Shown here: piece after piece, positions 1 through 8,889 of the stretch | Position numbering within the stretch: position 1 is the stretch's first letter | Layout of the letters: every line of letters begins with the position of its first letter | Assembly (NCBI RefSeq): GCF_040358985.1 | Contig: NZ_CP132932.1 | Span: 1,984,001-2,048,000 of the forward strand | From: Tunturibacter empetritectus | GTDB taxonomy: Bacteria; Acidobacteriota; Terriglobia; Terriglobales; Acidobacteriaceae | DNA length: 64,000 bases | Direction: 5' to 3' | The notes under the pieces: generated by a model | Databases searched by the model: none | Told to the model about the DNA's origin: nothing | The model's input: only the letters and a program-made list of their open reading frames with translations | Program-made: the position numbers and the translations under genes

Positions 1-466
1 TGAGGACGTCGAGGTAGGGTACGTCCTTGGTGCGGATCGGAGGGAAGTTGTAGAGGCAGCCCATGATCCAGAGGATGAGTGCGACTAGTGCGAACATGCG
101 TGAGATAGTGAGGCCGATGGCGATTCCGGCGACCATCATCAGGAGCCATTGCACATAGGCGGCGGGAATGTTGACCAGGCCACGGGCGGCGGGGCGGTTG
201 CGTTTGGTGGGATGAAGGCGGTCGAAGGGTGCGTCGAGGACTTCGTTGATGACGTAGTTGCTGCATGCGACGAGCGTCACCGCGACAAATGCCAGCAGCA
301 GCGTGATGAGAAGATGGGGTGTGAAGAGCGCGGGATAGACGCTGAGCGGCACGATGACGCCGGGCAGAACGAAGAGATTCTTGATGGAGTGATCGAGTCT
401 GGCGATGGCGAGATGGGCGCGGAGGCGCTCGGACAAGGAGACGTTGCGCGGGGGAGGCTCGGGCAT
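1..466 (-). CDS. UbiA-family prenyltransferase (partial, C-terminus beyond window)
   Basis: The reverse strand reads without a stop from an ATG at 466 to the window edge (about 155 residues). The protein begins MPEPPPRNVS, followed by a membrane segment rich in Leu/Val/Ile. It then has the UbiA-type prenyl-diphosphate/Mg site, seen here as NEVLDAPFDR followed by HPTKRNRPAARG. The edge carries KDVPYLDVL, a stretch I associate with the decaprenyl-phosphate phosphoribosyltransferase branch of UbiA, an integral inner-membrane enzyme that moves a phosphoribosyl group to a polyprenyl phosphate. The gene is divergent from the FAD oxidoreductase at 627, and the 160-bp gap probably holds both promoters. 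Substrate assignment is inference; membership in the UbiA superfamily is firm. Confidence 0.8.
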   Translation of the reverse strand, partial: MPEPPPRNVSLSERLRAHLAIARLDHSIKNLFVLPGVIVPLSVYPALFTPHLLITLLLAFVAVTLVACSNYVINEVLDAPFDRLHPTKRNRPAARGLVNIPAAYVQWLLMMVAGIAIGLTISRMFALVALILWIMGCLYNFPPIRTKDVPYLDVL

Positions 467-626
467 GTTTTTTGTAAGGGCTCCTTAGCCAGCTGCCTTG
501 GGGCTACGGGCTCAGTGTAGCAAATGGAGATGAAGCCAGTGGATGACGGTGACCTCTGGCAGTGGGCGATTTGTTTACGATAAGCTTGGGTGCGGCGCGG
601 TGTGCGCGTCTGGAGCAGGCGGGCGC

Positions 627-2324
627 ATGTCACGGAGAGCAGTGATTATCGGTGCTGGACCTGCAGGGCTGACTGCAGGGTTGGAGTTGCTGAGACGGTC
701 GGATGTCAGGCCGATCATTCTTGAGGCGAGCGAGGAGATTGGCGGAATCTCGCGCACCATCAAGTACAAGGGCAACCGAATGGATATCGGCGGCCATCGT
801 TTTTTTTCCAAGAGCGATCGCGTGATGCAGTGGTGGGTGGACCTGATGCCGCCCGATGTCGGCGATGCGGGTTCTGAGCCGGAGATTTCGTACCAGGGAA
901 AGAAGCGGATGGTCGCCGTGCCGGCCCGGCTACCGGAGGAGCCTGTGCTGCGTGGGGCCGGGCCGATTGATCCGCATGCGGCGGAAGAGATCGAGGATAA
1001 GGCAGAGAACGAAGGGCCGGTAGAGATGATGGTGACGGCAGCGACGCCGGATCCTGATCCGGACCTGGTGATGCTGATCCGTCCGCGTAAGAGCAGGATC
1101 TATTATCTGCGGAAGTTCTTTGACTATCCAATTACGTTGACGGCGACGACGTTGAAGAATCTGGGAGTTGTCAGGACGTTCCGTGTCGGTACGAGCTATA
1201 TGAAGTCGCAGGTGAGCCAAATTGCGCCGGAGAAGAGTCTGGAAGATTTTTTGATCAACCGGTTTGGTCGGCAGCTCTATCTAACGTTCTTCAAGAGTTA
1301 TACGGAGAAGGTTTGGGGTACGCCCTGCAATGAGATCTCGGCGGAGTGGGGAGCGCAGCGGATCAAAGGGCTGAGTTTGACGACGGCGGTGAAACACTTT
1401 TTGAAGAAGGCGTTTGGAGGCAAGGCAAAGACGGGTGACTTGGCGCAGAAGGGCACAGACACAAGCTTGATCGAGCGGTTCATGTATCCAAAGTTCGGGC
1501 CGGGGCAGTTGTGGGAGCATGTTGCGGATCTGGTTCGTGAGGGCGGCGGCGAGATTCATATGGGTTTGAAGGTGGATCGGATTCACTGCTCGAGAGAAGG
1601 CGGCGTGAAGCGGGTTGTGTCGGTCGATGCGGTGAATGCGGAGGGAGAGCGGCAGACGTTTGCGGGAGACTATTTCTTTTCGACGATGCCGATGCGCGAA
1701 CTGGTGGAGGCGATGGATGCTCCGGTGCCCGAGAATGTGCGCGAGGTGAGCGCGGGGCTGCAGTATCGCGACTTTATCACGGTGGGTCTGCTGGTGGACA
1801 GGCTGAAGGTGAAGGAGCCGGACGGTGGGCTGCTGAAAGATACGTGGATCTACGTGCAGGAACCTGATGTGGTACTGGGACGGTTACAGATCTTCAACAA
1901 CTGGAGCCCGTACCTGGTCGCGGACCCGACGAAGGTTTGGATTGGGCTGGAGTACTTCTGCTACGACACGGACGATTTGTGGAAGATGCCGGATGAAGAG
2001 TTGAAGAAGTTCGCGATTGCCGAGGTAGCGAAGATCGGGATTTTGAACGCAGAAGATGTTTCCGACGGACATGTGGTGCGGGTGCCGAAGACCTATCCGG
2101 CGTACTTTGGCACGTATGACCGGTTCGACGAACTGAGAGAGTTTACCGACGGGTTCGAGAATCTGTTTTTGGTGGGACGAAATGGGATGCATAAGTACAA
2201 CAACCAGGATCACAGTATGTTGACTGCGATGACTGCGGTGGATGGTATTGTTGCTGGGCACATCGATAAGGCTGCGCTGTGGGGGATCAACACGGAGCAG
2301 GAGTACCACGAGGAGAAAAAGTGA
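627..2324 (+). CDS. NAD(P)/FAD-dependent oxidoreductase, UDP-galactopyranose mutase/amine-oxidase-like
   Basis: A 565-residue flavoprotein. Residues 6-14 form the dinucleotide-binding strand and glycine loop (IIGAGPAG), and Glu33 ends the second strand, where it would bind the adenosine ribose. GGISRT and [12 protein letters not shown] follow, as in protoporphyrinogen-oxidase and UDP-galactopyranose-mutase-like flavoproteins. The open frame extends 84 bases upstream, but the homologous part starts at the ATG at 627. Its stop overlaps the GTG of the next gene by 4 bp, so the two are translationally coupled. Position opposite a DPPR-synthase-like UbiA suggests a role in sugar or polyprenyl-linked glycan chemistry, but the substrate cannot be read from sequence. 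A Pro/Glu-rich stretch at about 100-150 looks like a family insertion. Confidence 0.8.
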   Translation: MSRRAVIIGAGPAGLTAGLELLRRSDVRPIILEASEEIGGISRTIKYKGNRMDIGGHRFFSKSDRVMQWWVDLMPPDVGDAGSEPEISYQGKKRMVAVPARLPEEPVLRGAGPIDPHAAEEIEDKAENEGPVEMMVTAATPDPDPDLVMLIRPRKSRIYYLRKFFDYPITLTATTLKNLGVVRTFRVGTSYMKSQVSQIAPEKSLEDFLINRFGRQLYLTFFKSYTEKVWGTPCNEISAEWGAQRIKGLSLTTAVKHFLKKAFGGKAKTGDLAQKGTDTSLIERFMYPKFGPGQLWEHVADLVREGGGEIHMGLKVDRIHCSREGGVKRVVSVDAVNAEGERQTFAGDYFFSTMPMRELVEAMDAPVPENVREVSAGLQYRDFITVGLLVDRLKVKEPDGGLLKDTWIYVQEPDVVLGRLQIFNNWSPYLVADPTKVWIGLEYFCYDTDDLWKMPDEELKKFAIAEVAKIGILNAEDVSDGHVVRVPKTYPAYFGTYDRFDELREFTDGFENLFLVGRNGMHKYNNQDHSMLTAMTAVDGIVAGHIDKAALWGINTEQEYHEEKK

Positions 2325-2710
2325 CAAGGATTCTGGTTGTGGGAACGATGCTTCTGGTGATCTTCGTGGCTGTGTTTCGGCAGCGAATCTTTCTGCGTGA
2401 TCCGCTGGGCAAGATGGAGAGAAATGACGTGGCAGTCGATGGGGCACGGCTGTACATCAACTTTTCAAACGATGTGCTGGTCGAGGAGCCGGGGACAGAG
2501 CGGCGGTATTTGGTGCAGGGGTGGAGTGGGATTCCCGGAGTGCCGCAGATTCTGGGCTGCGTCCAAGGGCTGGCGTGCTGGACCGATGCGGACCACGCGT
2601 CCGTCTATCCGCTCGATGGACGTGGTGCGGGTGCCAAGGCGGCGATGAGCGCAAAGGTGGTTACGTTTGCGGACGAGACGGGCGCCAGGATTCGGGTGCA
2701 GTTGAGGTAG
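2321..2710 (+). CDS. small membrane-anchored protein of unknown function
   Basis: The start is taken as the GTG at 2321, which overlaps the stop of the flavoprotein by 4 bp; the frame runs further upstream but only inside that gene. The product is 129 residues. A single hydrophobic segment ([16 protein letters not shown]) lies at the N-terminus, followed by a polar domain with a Cys pair ([11 protein letters not shown]) that could form a disulfide outside the cytoplasm. I recognise no family. Coupling to the flavoprotein suggests an accessory or anchoring subunit, which is inference. A 111-bp gap without an obvious terminator precedes the cytochrome b gene. Confidence 0.6.
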   Translation: MTRILVVGTMLLVIFVAVFRQRIFLRDPLGKMERNDVAVDGARLYINFSNDVLVEEPGTERRYLVQGWSGIPGVPQILGCVQGLACWTDADHASVYPLDGRGAGAKAAMSAKVVTFADETGARIRVQLR

Positions 2711-2821
2711 CCAGGCTGCGACGTAAAATAGCGCGTAACCTTTTGCGGCGGGGAAAGCTCTAACGATTCGGACCTTGATGGGTTAGACAACTGCACGCGA
2801 GAGTGCATGACGGGAGCTCAA

Positions 2822-3772
2822 ATGCCTGAGAAACCTACGGACAAACAGGAGCCGGTCGAGGAGTTGCAGCCGGCCGCTGAAACTCCACAAGTGAGGGGCG
2901 AGGCTGCGCCGGAGATCTCTGCGGCTCCAATGGCGGAGGCGAGTGATTTAGCGGTAGATGAGTCTGCTGTCTCTGCCCGTTCGACGGGTCCGGCTTCGTC
3001 AGTTACTGCGAATGCAGTCGTCGCGCCAGTGGACGTGAGAGAGCCTGCGGCGGCGACGATACGACTTCAAAAGAAGCATTCCCTGGCGATTCGATGGATG
3101 CACTGGGTGAACTTCCCGGTGCTGTTCACGATGATCTGGAGCGGGTTGTTGATCTACTGGAATGATTCTGATAACGCCTATCAGCATCCGCACGCGGTGT
3201 ATCGGGTGGGCGTCGGATCGCTGACGGTGGTGCGGCTGTTTCCACCGTGGTTCTGGAAGCTGATCAATGCGCCCTATCGTGTGACCGAGGGGCTGGGGTA
3301 TCACTTTTTCTTTATGTGGATCTTTGCGATCAATGGGATCTTGTATGTGTCGTATCTGTTGATCTCGGGGGAGTGGCGGGTGCTGGTGCCGGAGCGCAGA
3401 TCATTTCTGGATGCGATTCAGGTGACGCTGGTGGATCTGCATCTTCGCAAGGGCTTGCCGCCGCAGAAGAAGTACAACGGCGCGCAGAAGATTGCTTATA
3501 CGTCGGTTGTTCTGATGGGGTTGGGGTCGCTGGTCACGGGGCTTTCGATCTACAAGCCGACGCAGGTGCACTGGATCACGTCGCTGCTGGGCGGCTATGA
3601 GATGGCGCGGTGGGAGCACTTCTGGCTGACGATGGGCTTCTGTGCGTTCTTTGTAGTGCATGTAATGCAGGTGATCCTTGCGGGGTGGAATAACTTTCGC
3701 TCGATGGTGAGTGGATATGAGATTGTTCCGGCGACGAAGACTTCGCTGGAAGAGGAGAGGAGGGTGGGATGA
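2822..3772 (+). CDS. cytochrome b/b561-type membrane subunit
   Basis: About 316 residues. The ATG at 2822 is preferred over an in-frame ATG at 2807 because GGGAG lies 8 bases before it. Residues 1-85 are a Glu/Ala/Pro-rich, probably disordered cytoplasmic tail. Four membrane segments follow with candidate heme-ligand histidines: IRWMHW (His94), LGYHFFFMW, and the His residues of EHFW and FVVHVMQ in the last segment. The motif NGAQKIAYT fits the thiosulfate-reductase-like cytochrome b group. The stop overlaps the ATG of the molybdopterin gene (ATGA), so this is very probably its quinol-linked membrane partner, analogous to the MsrP-MsrQ arrangement. Confidence 0.85.
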   Translation: MPEKPTDKQEPVEELQPAAETPQVRGEAAPEISAAPMAEASDLAVDESAVSARSTGPASSVTANAVVAPVDVREPAAATIRLQKKHSLAIRWMHWVNFPVLFTMIWSGLLIYWNDSDNAYQHPHAVYRVGVGSLTVVRLFPPWFWKLINAPYRVTEGLGYHFFFMWIFAINGILYVSYLLISGEWRVLVPERRSFLDAIQVTLVDLHLRKGLPPQKKYNGAQKIAYTSVVLMGLGSLVTGLSIYKPTQVHWITSLLGGYEMARWEHFWLTMGFCAFFVVHVMQVILAGWNNFRSMVSGYEIVPATKTSLEEERRVG

Positions 3773-5028
3773 GCGACGGACAGGAGGAGCGTGAAGAGCA
3801 GGAGCAAAGGCGCAAGTGGGAGAGCGAGAAGAAGGATCGCGACGACGACCTGGAGCGTGATTGGGAGCGCGTGGGAGAGCGGGAGCGGAGAGATTCGCGT
3901 GCCGCAGAGGTAGAGGCGCTGGATGCCGGGGTGAGGGCGCAGTCGGGGCAGAGGACGCGGCGGAGTTTTGTGATTGCGGCGGCAGCGGCTGCGAGCGGAT
4001 ATGGTTTTTATCGGTGGATCGATCGGAGTCCGGGCGACCAACTGATACCGAGGCCGCTGCGGAAGATGCTGGAGTTCAATGCCAGAGTGTCGCGTGGGGC
4101 GTTTGATGAGCGCGGGCTCGCGCCGACATATCCGGTGGCTCGATCCATGGAGCTGCGGACGAACGGCAACTATGGATTGAAGATGAACCTGGTCCCGGAG
4201 AGCTATCGTCTGCAAATGGTGGGAGTGGAGGACGCGAAGAGGCTTCCGCAGTATGTGGAGGATGTGACGGCGTGGGAGTATCAATACGTCGCGAAGCAAG
4301 ACGCTGGGCCGGTGGAGCACGATACGAAGGTCGCACCCAAAGCTGCTGCTGTTGTCGGAAATGGATCGAAAGCCAAGGCAGATCCCAATGGCGACGCGGG
4401 CATGGGCGAAGGGCCGATGATGCAGGGTGGCGCTGCAAGCACGATGGTTGGTGGGGGCGGCGACAAGAAGAACGAAGTGAAGATGCCGCCCGCGTTTGAG
4501 GCTGCGTTTGCTGCGTTGAAGAAAGCGCAGGGGAATAAGCGGCCGCGGGGGCAGGAAGAGGCAGGCATGTCGGACAACACGCTTGATCCTGGTACGCCGG
4601 GGTTGCTGTTGACGATGGACGATGTGACGAGCCTGCCGCACCACGAGTTGGTGACGGAGTTCAAGTGCATCGAAGGATGGAGCCAGGTGGTGCACTGGGG
4701 TGGGCGCCGGTTAGCGGATTTAATTGCGAAGTATCCGCCGGAGAGGAAGCCGGATGGATCGCTGCCGAAATACGTCTATATGGAGACGCCAGATGGGGAC
4801 TACTACTGTGGGTTTAGTCTGCAGGCTTGCATGCATCCGCAGAGCCTGTTGGTGACTGAGATGGCGGGGCGGCCGCTGGCGCAGTGGCACGGAGCACCAA
4901 TTCGGTTACATATGCCGATCAAGTACGGTTACAAACAGATCAAACGGATTGGGCTGATCGCATACACCGACAGACGGCCTGATGACTACTGGACAAAGCT
5001 GGGGTATGACTGGTATGCGGGGCTTTGA
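3769..5028 (+). CDS. molybdopterin-dependent oxidoreductase (sulfite oxidase / MsrP-like fold)
   Basis: A 419-residue protein with a strong upstream GGAGAGGAGGG ribosome site. Residues 1-62 are extremely charged (Glu/Arg/Asp). RTRRSFV (Arg64-Arg65) and a hydrophobic helix then look like a twin-arginine signal or anchor. The catalytic domain carries KCIEGWS with Cys300 as the expected molybdenum ligand, then HWGGRRL and a C-terminal DDYWTKLGYDW. It presumably reduces or oxidises a periplasmic S- or N-oxide using the coupled cytochrome b. Oddities: the charged tail before the TAT motif is much longer than usual, and residues about 176-272 are a Gly/Met/Lys-rich insertion inside the molybdopterin domain. 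Confidence 0.85.
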   Translation: MSDGQEEREEQEQRRKWESEKKDRDDDLERDWERVGERERRDSRAAEVEALDAGVRAQSGQRTRRSFVIAAAAAASGYGFYRWIDRSPGDQLIPRPLRKMLEFNARVSRGAFDERGLAPTYPVARSMELRTNGNYGLKMNLVPESYRLQMVGVEDAKRLPQYVEDVTAWEYQYVAKQDAGPVEHDTKVAPKAAAVVGNGSKAKADPNGDAGMGEGPMMQGGAASTMVGGGGDKKNEVKMPPAFEAAFAALKKAQGNKRPRGQEEAGMSDNTLDPGTPGLLLTMDDVTSLPHHELVTEFKCIEGWSQVVHWGGRRLADLIAKYPPERKPDGSLPKYVYMETPDGDYYCGFSLQACMHPQSLLVTEMAGRPLAQWHGAPIRLHMPIKYGYKQIKRIGLIAYTDRRPDDYWTKLGYDWYAGL

Positions 5029-5037
5029 ATGACTTAA

Positions 5038-5231
5038 GTCCTGCCGGACGGGCCGCCTTCGCGGCGAGCGGTCACTTCGTGACTTGTATACCGCTTCGCG
5101 TGGTGCTCCCGTTGGTCGCAAACGGATGATGATTCCGACCAACGGGAGGGCTGATGCTGCTCACGCTGCGCAGACCGGTACACTCGTCACGAAGTGACCG
5201 CCCCACGAGCAGTGGACCTGTCCGGCAGGAC
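5038..5231. repeat. long nested palindromic element, copy A
   Basis: The 194-bp element starts GTCCTGCCGGACGG and ends with the inverted counterpart CCTGTCCGGCAGGAC. Inside are GGTCACTTCGTGAC with TTGTATACC on the left and a matching GTCACGAAGTGACCG on the right, then an inner arm pair CTCCCGTTGGTCG / CGACCAACGGGAG around a short loop. It fills the convergent gap between the molybdopterin enzyme (stop at 5028) and the NTF2-like gene (stop at 5236). It encodes no plausible protein and could act as a bidirectional terminator or mRNA 3' hairpin. Confidence 0.9.
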
Positions 5232-5235
5232 ACTG

Positions 5236-5586
5236 TCAGCTGGCGATGGTGCCTTGATGGAAGAGGAGCTGCCAGCGGTTGTCGCGAAAGATCCAGAGTG
5301 AGGAGCGATGGGAGACGGCGACTGAGGTGGTGGCACGATAGGTGGCGTGGACGACATTCTCTGCGAGCTGCGCGATGTAGAAGTGGTGGATGGTTGCGGG
5401 GCGAGCTGCGCTGGATAAGAGCACATCGATGGTCTGTTGGCGATTGAAGACGCGGCCGGAGGTGCAGAACTCCCTGTACTCGTCGGCGAAGAGTGGAATG
5501 AGGGCTCTGCGGTCAGTCTCCCGGTCAGGATGGAGGAGACGCTCTTCGAGTGCATAGAGATGGTCTTGAAGTTCGGACTTAGTCAT
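5236..5586 (-). CDS. NTF2-like / DUF4440-type protein
   Basis: The start is taken at the ATG at 5586 (MTKSELQDHL), giving 116 residues; the open frame continues 40 codons upstream but runs into prmC. The size and pattern fit the SnoaL/NTF2-like cone fold: an N-terminal helix with ALEERLL, LIPLFADEYREF, an arm containing FNRQQTIDVLL, and C-terminal strands ending SLWIFRDNRWQLLFHQG. Members range from ketosteroid-isomerase-like enzymes to non-catalytic binding proteins, so no reaction is assigned. It lies 61 bp behind prmC on the same strand and is probably the last gene of that transcript. Its stop is 5 bp from palindromic element A. Confidence 0.75.
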   Translation of the reverse strand: MTKSELQDHLYALEERLLHPDRETDRRALIPLFADEYREFCTSGRVFNRQQTIDVLLSSAARPATIHHFYIAQLAENVVHATYRATTSVAVSHRSSLWIFRDNRWQLLFHQGTIAS

Positions 5587-5647
5587 GGAACGAAGACTCC
5601 AATTGTTAATACGAACGACAGAGTCGAGGGTTTCATTGTGACAGATT

Positions 5648-6535
5648 TTATTGGTTCGGGTTTTTATCCGTGAGGTCGCTGGTGTTCGGCTTGCGCGCAA
5701 GGGCAACGCGCGGGATCTGCTGGAGATCGTTGAGGAAGGTGAGATCGTTCCATCCGGCTAGCAGGTGGGTGAGCGGCTGCTGCTGGCCGTGGCCAATCTC
5801 GAGCGCGAGGAGACCGGTTGGTTTGAGTGCGCTCAGCGCTTCCGGGATGAGCCGCCGGTAGAGGTCGAGGCCGGTCTCGCCTGCGAAGAGCGCGGCGGCG
5901 GGCTCATGCTCGCGAACCTGGGGGTGCAGGGTGAGGCGGTCGGATTCGGGGATATAGGGTGGGTTGCTGACAATGGCGTCGAAGGTTGCGCCGTGAGATT
6001 TGATGGCGGCGAGGAGATCGGAGGTAAGGAACTGGATCCGATCGGCTACGTTGTGGTCGTGAGCGTTCTGCTCTGCGATGGCGAGGGCATCGAGAGATAG
6101 ATCGACGGCGATGATCTCGGCCAGTGGAAGGTGGACGGCGATGGCGATGGCGATGGCTCCCGACCCGGTGCCGATATCGACGAGCCTTACAGGCTGATTC
6201 GCAGGGATGAGTTTGAGCACCGCTTCGACGAGATGTTCGGTCTCGGGGCGAGGGATGAGGACAGCGGGAGTGACGTGGAGACGCAAGCCGTAGAACTCCT
6301 GCTCGCCGGTGATGTACTGGATGGGCTCGAGCTGGCGGCGGCGGTTGATAGCGATCTGATAAAGCGCGTCTTGGGCGGGGGAGAGGTCGCGGTCGGGATA
6401 TGCGATGAGAGTGACGCGGGAGATCTGCAGCGTGTGGAGGAGAAGGAGTTCGGCGTCGCGGTGGGCGTGTTCGCTGAGGTGTGGGTTGGCGGCCAGCTCG
6501 GCTGCAGCGTTGGTGATGGCCTGGCGGAGGGTCAT
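5648..6535 (-). CDS. prmC: peptide chain release factor N5-glutamine methyltransferase
   Basis: A 295-residue SAM-dependent methyltransferase that modifies the glutamine of the GGQ motif in release factors. The N-terminal helical domain (1-90) is followed by QYITGEQEFYGL and VLIPRPETEHLVE, typical of PrmC/HemK. Next come the SAM loop VDIGTGSGAIAIA and the catalytic SNPPYIPESD motif, in which NPPY holds the substrate glutamine amide. Only 8 bp separate it from the secreted-protein gene upstream. prfA, encoding its substrate, lies upstream on the same strand but is separated by three unrelated genes and a terminator, a loosened version of the common prfA-prmC pairing. Confidence 0.95.
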   Translation of the reverse strand: MTLRQAITNAAAELAANPHLSEHAHRDAELLLLHTLQISRVTLIAYPDRDLSPAQDALYQIAINRRRQLEPIQYITGEQEFYGLRLHVTPAVLIPRPETEHLVEAVLKLIPANQPVRLVDIGTGSGAIAIAIAVHLPLAEIIAVDLSLDALAIAEQNAHDHNVADRIQFLTSDLLAAIKSHGATFDAIVSNPPYIPESDRLTLHPQVREHEPAAALFAGETGLDLYRRLIPEALSALKPTGLLALEIGHGQQQPLTHLLAGWNDLTFLNDLQQIPRVALARKPNTSDLTDKNPNQ

Positions 6536-6543
6536 TCTGGCGG

Positions 6544-7359
6544 CTACCTTGGCTGCGGCTGAGCGGTGTCTGAGGTTGTGGGAAGGATGGTAGAGCTGGC
6601 GGCGAAGCGATGGTGGTTGCTGTACTTCGCGGTGAAGCGGAAGGCGTTGGTCTTCGGGGTCTCGGTCGTAAAGGCGATGACCGTGGTGGGCAGCCAGAAG
6701 GATCTTCCGTTGAGAGTGACGGGTGCGAAGTCAACGGAGGCTGTGCCTCGAACTGCCTGATCTTTGCCAACGGGATTGGGGACGGTGCGCTCGATGTGCG
6801 TAACCTGCGCCGAGGCGGTGTCGATGACGAACTTGCCGGTGGTGCCAGGCTGGATGGAGACGCAGGCCGATTGTTTCGCGGCAGATTCACGGGCGGTGAA
6901 GGTGAAAGCTTCCGTACCAGGAGAGGCTGGGGAGGAGCGATCGGACTGGTAGTCGAAGCACTCGTGGCGATCGGAGGAGAGAAATTTTGCAAGTACGCCG
7001 CTGAAGCCTCCGCGGAACGAGATGGGCATGTCGAGTTTCTTGCCGCTCGATGATTTGCCGTTGATCGACTTCACTTCGCGAGACTCTTCGAGGGCGCCGT
7101 CTGGCGAAGGCGATCGCGCGACGCGGAAGAGCGCTTCGACGGTGGTTTCGTGTTTGAGCTGACCGTCATGGATCTCCTGAGAGGTGATGTGCTCGTCACA
7201 GAGAAAGCTGGGGACGGTGGACTTGTACTGCTCGGTGTTGGCTTCGATGCGGGAGAGGATCTGCTCGAGTGCGGGGTCGGGCTGCTGGGCCAGGACAGCG
7301 GCGAAGCAGCCGACAAGGCAGACGGGAGACAGGCGTGCGAGAAGTGAAGAGAGGCGCAT
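6544..7359 (-). CDS. secreted protein of unknown function, acidobacterial type
   Basis: 271 residues with an N-terminal signal peptide (LARLSPVCLVGCFAAVLAQ) and likely cleavage after Ala-Gln. The body begins with a helix (LEQILSRIEANTEQYKSTVPSFLCDEH), then a beta-rich region containing VKSINGKSS, ITHIERTVPNP and NGRSFWLPT. Such proteins with an 'FxCxE' start and a late 'LPT' strand are frequent in Acidobacteriota, but I know no function. It sits between the VOC gene (35 bp) and prmC (8 bp), so it is very likely co-transcribed with both. The start at 7359 gives a complete signal peptide. Confidence 0.75.
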   Translation of the reverse strand: MRLSSLLARLSPVCLVGCFAAVLAQQPDPALEQILSRIEANTEQYKSTVPSFLCDEHITSQEIHDGQLKHETTVEALFRVARSPSPDGALEESREVKSINGKSSSGKKLDMPISFRGGFSGVLAKFLSSDRHECFDYQSDRSSPASPGTEAFTFTARESAAKQSACVSIQPGTTGKFVIDTASAQVTHIERTVPNPVGKDQAVRGTASVDFAPVTLNGRSFWLPTTVIAFTTETPKTNAFRFTAKYSNHHRFAASSTILPTTSDTAQPQPR

Positions 7360-7394
7360 GCGTGACTTTACGGTAGCAGAGGGGAGATGGTTCG

Positions 7395-8249
7395 CTAGCG
7401 GGTTTCGAGGATCAGGACGTTGCCATCGGGATCGATCACGGTGAGGGTGGCTCCGTTTTTGACGGCGAAGATGCCTTCTTTGTGGAGGTGGCGCGCGGCC
7501 TTGCCCAGGTTGCTCGATTCGAGGGTGATGCGAGCATGCATGCCGGTGGTTGCAGGTATGATCTCCAACTCCTGGCCGCTCTCGCCGGGCATGTGGAGGC
7601 TCATCGGATCGTTGGCGATGGGCTTGAAGTTGAGCTGATTGATGTAGAAGTCGCGAGCCGAGGCGGGGTCTGCCATTGGGACTGACACCGCGACCAGCTT
7701 TTCGCCGATGCGGTCTGGACCAAGATGTTTGCCCTGGTCTTCGCTGTGGAGCGAACCCGCGAGGTACTGGGTGTACTCGATGGTCTGTGGACTGGAGGTT
7801 TGCAGAGGGCCCCCCAGGATGAAGCGAAGGTTCCCAGCGGTTGTTTTAAGGATGGGAGTGGGAGTAAGGCCGTGGCTGCGGTAGTCGTCGTTGATCGCCT
7901 GCAGGTCGGCGCCTTCAAAGCATAGGCTCAGGAAGCCGGCATCGGGCTCGGTTGGGTTGGCCGCGTGGAGCTCGATGAACTGGGTGTCGTTGACCTTGAG
8001 GAAGGACTCGTAAGGGACGTTGTCTTTGCGCAGATCGAAGGCCTGTTCGAAGCCGAGCTTCTCGTAGAAGGCCACTGAGGCGGCGAGATCGTGGACGCGA
8101 AGAGCAACGTGGGCGAAGCCGTTGAAGGGCGGTGTCCTGGTATCAGGCTGTGCGTGAAGAAGGGGTGCGAAGAGGATTAAAGCAAGAGTGAAATATCTTG
8201 CTAAAGATAGAGTCGGCCCAGAGCACCCGTTGAGGTGCTGTTTGATCAT
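7395..8249 (-). CDS. secreted VOC-family protein with two glyoxalase-like domains
   Basis: The ATG at 8249 (MIKQHLNG) gives 284 residues; a further in-frame ATG upstream would overlap the NYN gene. A signal peptide (YFTLALILFAPLLHAQ) is followed by a first vicinal-oxygen-chelate domain with HVALRVHDLAASVAFYEKLGF and QFIELH. A second domain has VAVSVPMADPASARDFYINQLNF and ends VIDPDGNVLILE. The DPDGN motif and the paired domains are classic for glyoxalase/dioxygenase-fold enzymes. Metal-ligand His/Glu positions are only partly identifiable, so the reaction is unassigned. The intact export signal is noteworthy, as most VOC enzymes are cytoplasmic. Confidence 0.8.
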   Translation of the reverse strand: MIKQHLNGCSGPTLSLARYFTLALILFAPLLHAQPDTRTPPFNGFAHVALRVHDLAASVAFYEKLGFEQAFDLRKDNVPYESFLKVNDTQFIELHAANPTEPDAGFLSLCFEGADLQAINDDYRSHGLTPTPILKTTAGNLRFILGGPLQTSSPQTIEYTQYLAGSLHSEDQGKHLGPDRIGEKLVAVSVPMADPASARDFYINQLNFKPIANDPMSLHMPGESGQELEIIPATTGMHARITLESSNLGKAARHLHKEGIFAVKNGATLTVIDPDGNVLILETR

Positions 8250-8272
8250 GCCGCGATTCCTTGGGAGATTAG

Positions 8273-8863
8273 TTACGGCCATAACACAGGACGCTTGAAA
8301 TCGATATGGGAGAGTAGTTCGGGTGCGAGGCGAACCTTTGGCGGTTCAATTAAGACAGTTTGCAGGCCCGCTCGGCGGCCGTATTTGAGAGCTGGAACAC
8401 AATCGGTGTCGTTCGAAACCAATACGATCCGTTCAACTGCGTGATTGGCAGCATATGCCGCAATATCCAAACCAATTCGCATATCGACTCCTTTCTGCTC
8501 AAAATCTGGCTGAAAGTCTGCGTCGGTGAGTTGAGCCTGATTTGTTACAGGCGTGCGTTTTGGTTTGAATCCCCTGAATTTCAGCACTCCACGACGAACT
8601 GCGAAGAGATCTTTATGTGAAAGCTCATGGAGCCACGCATCGGATGACTGAAATACGTGAGGCAGACCTGAGACGGGTAGTTTTACTGTGCCCGAATACA
8701 AAGCGCAATCGTAGTAGAGGATTCGAAACAAGGATTCATCGGCTGTTTTGCAGGCTAATGCAAATCGTTCGATGTAATCGGGGTTGTAGATCCTTTTTGC
8801 TTTCTTCGCCTCAACCCTGAGAAACCCACCATCAATTAAAACAGCTACTCTTACATCGGGCAT
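8273..8863 (-). CDS. NYN-domain (LabA/DUF88-like) putative ribonuclease
   Basis: 196 residues beginning MPDVRVAVLIDGGFL. The conserved acidic residues of the PIN-like NYN fold are visible: Asp11 in LIDGG, Asp127 and Asp133 in KGVDMRIGLDI, and Asp152/Asp154 in VSNDTD. A C-terminal GLQTVLIEPPK strand completes the fold. Such proteins are metal-dependent RNases or partners in RNA processing; the target here is unknown. Composition is visibly more AT-rich than flanking genes and codon choice is less GC-biased, suggesting transfer. It is the first gene of the minus-strand run towards prmC, 23 bp before the VOC gene. Confidence 0.85.
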   Translation of the reverse strand: MPDVRVAVLIDGGFLRVEAKKAKRIYNPDYIERFALACKTADESLFRILYYDCALYSGTVKLPVSGLPHVFQSSDAWLHELSHKDLFAVRRGVLKFRGFKPKRTPVTNQAQLTDADFQPDFEQKGVDMRIGLDIAAYAANHAVERIVLVSNDTDCVPALKYGRRAGLQTVLIEPPKVRLAPELLSHIDFKRPVLWP

Positions 8864-8889
8864 TCAAAATGCTCCCCCAAAAATATAAA

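Noticed and set aside
3595..4695. Minus-strand open frame of about 366 codons over the cytochrome b / molybdopterin pair
   Set aside because: It spans the junction of two well-supported coupled genes and its translation is an Arg/His/Leu-rich antisense product.
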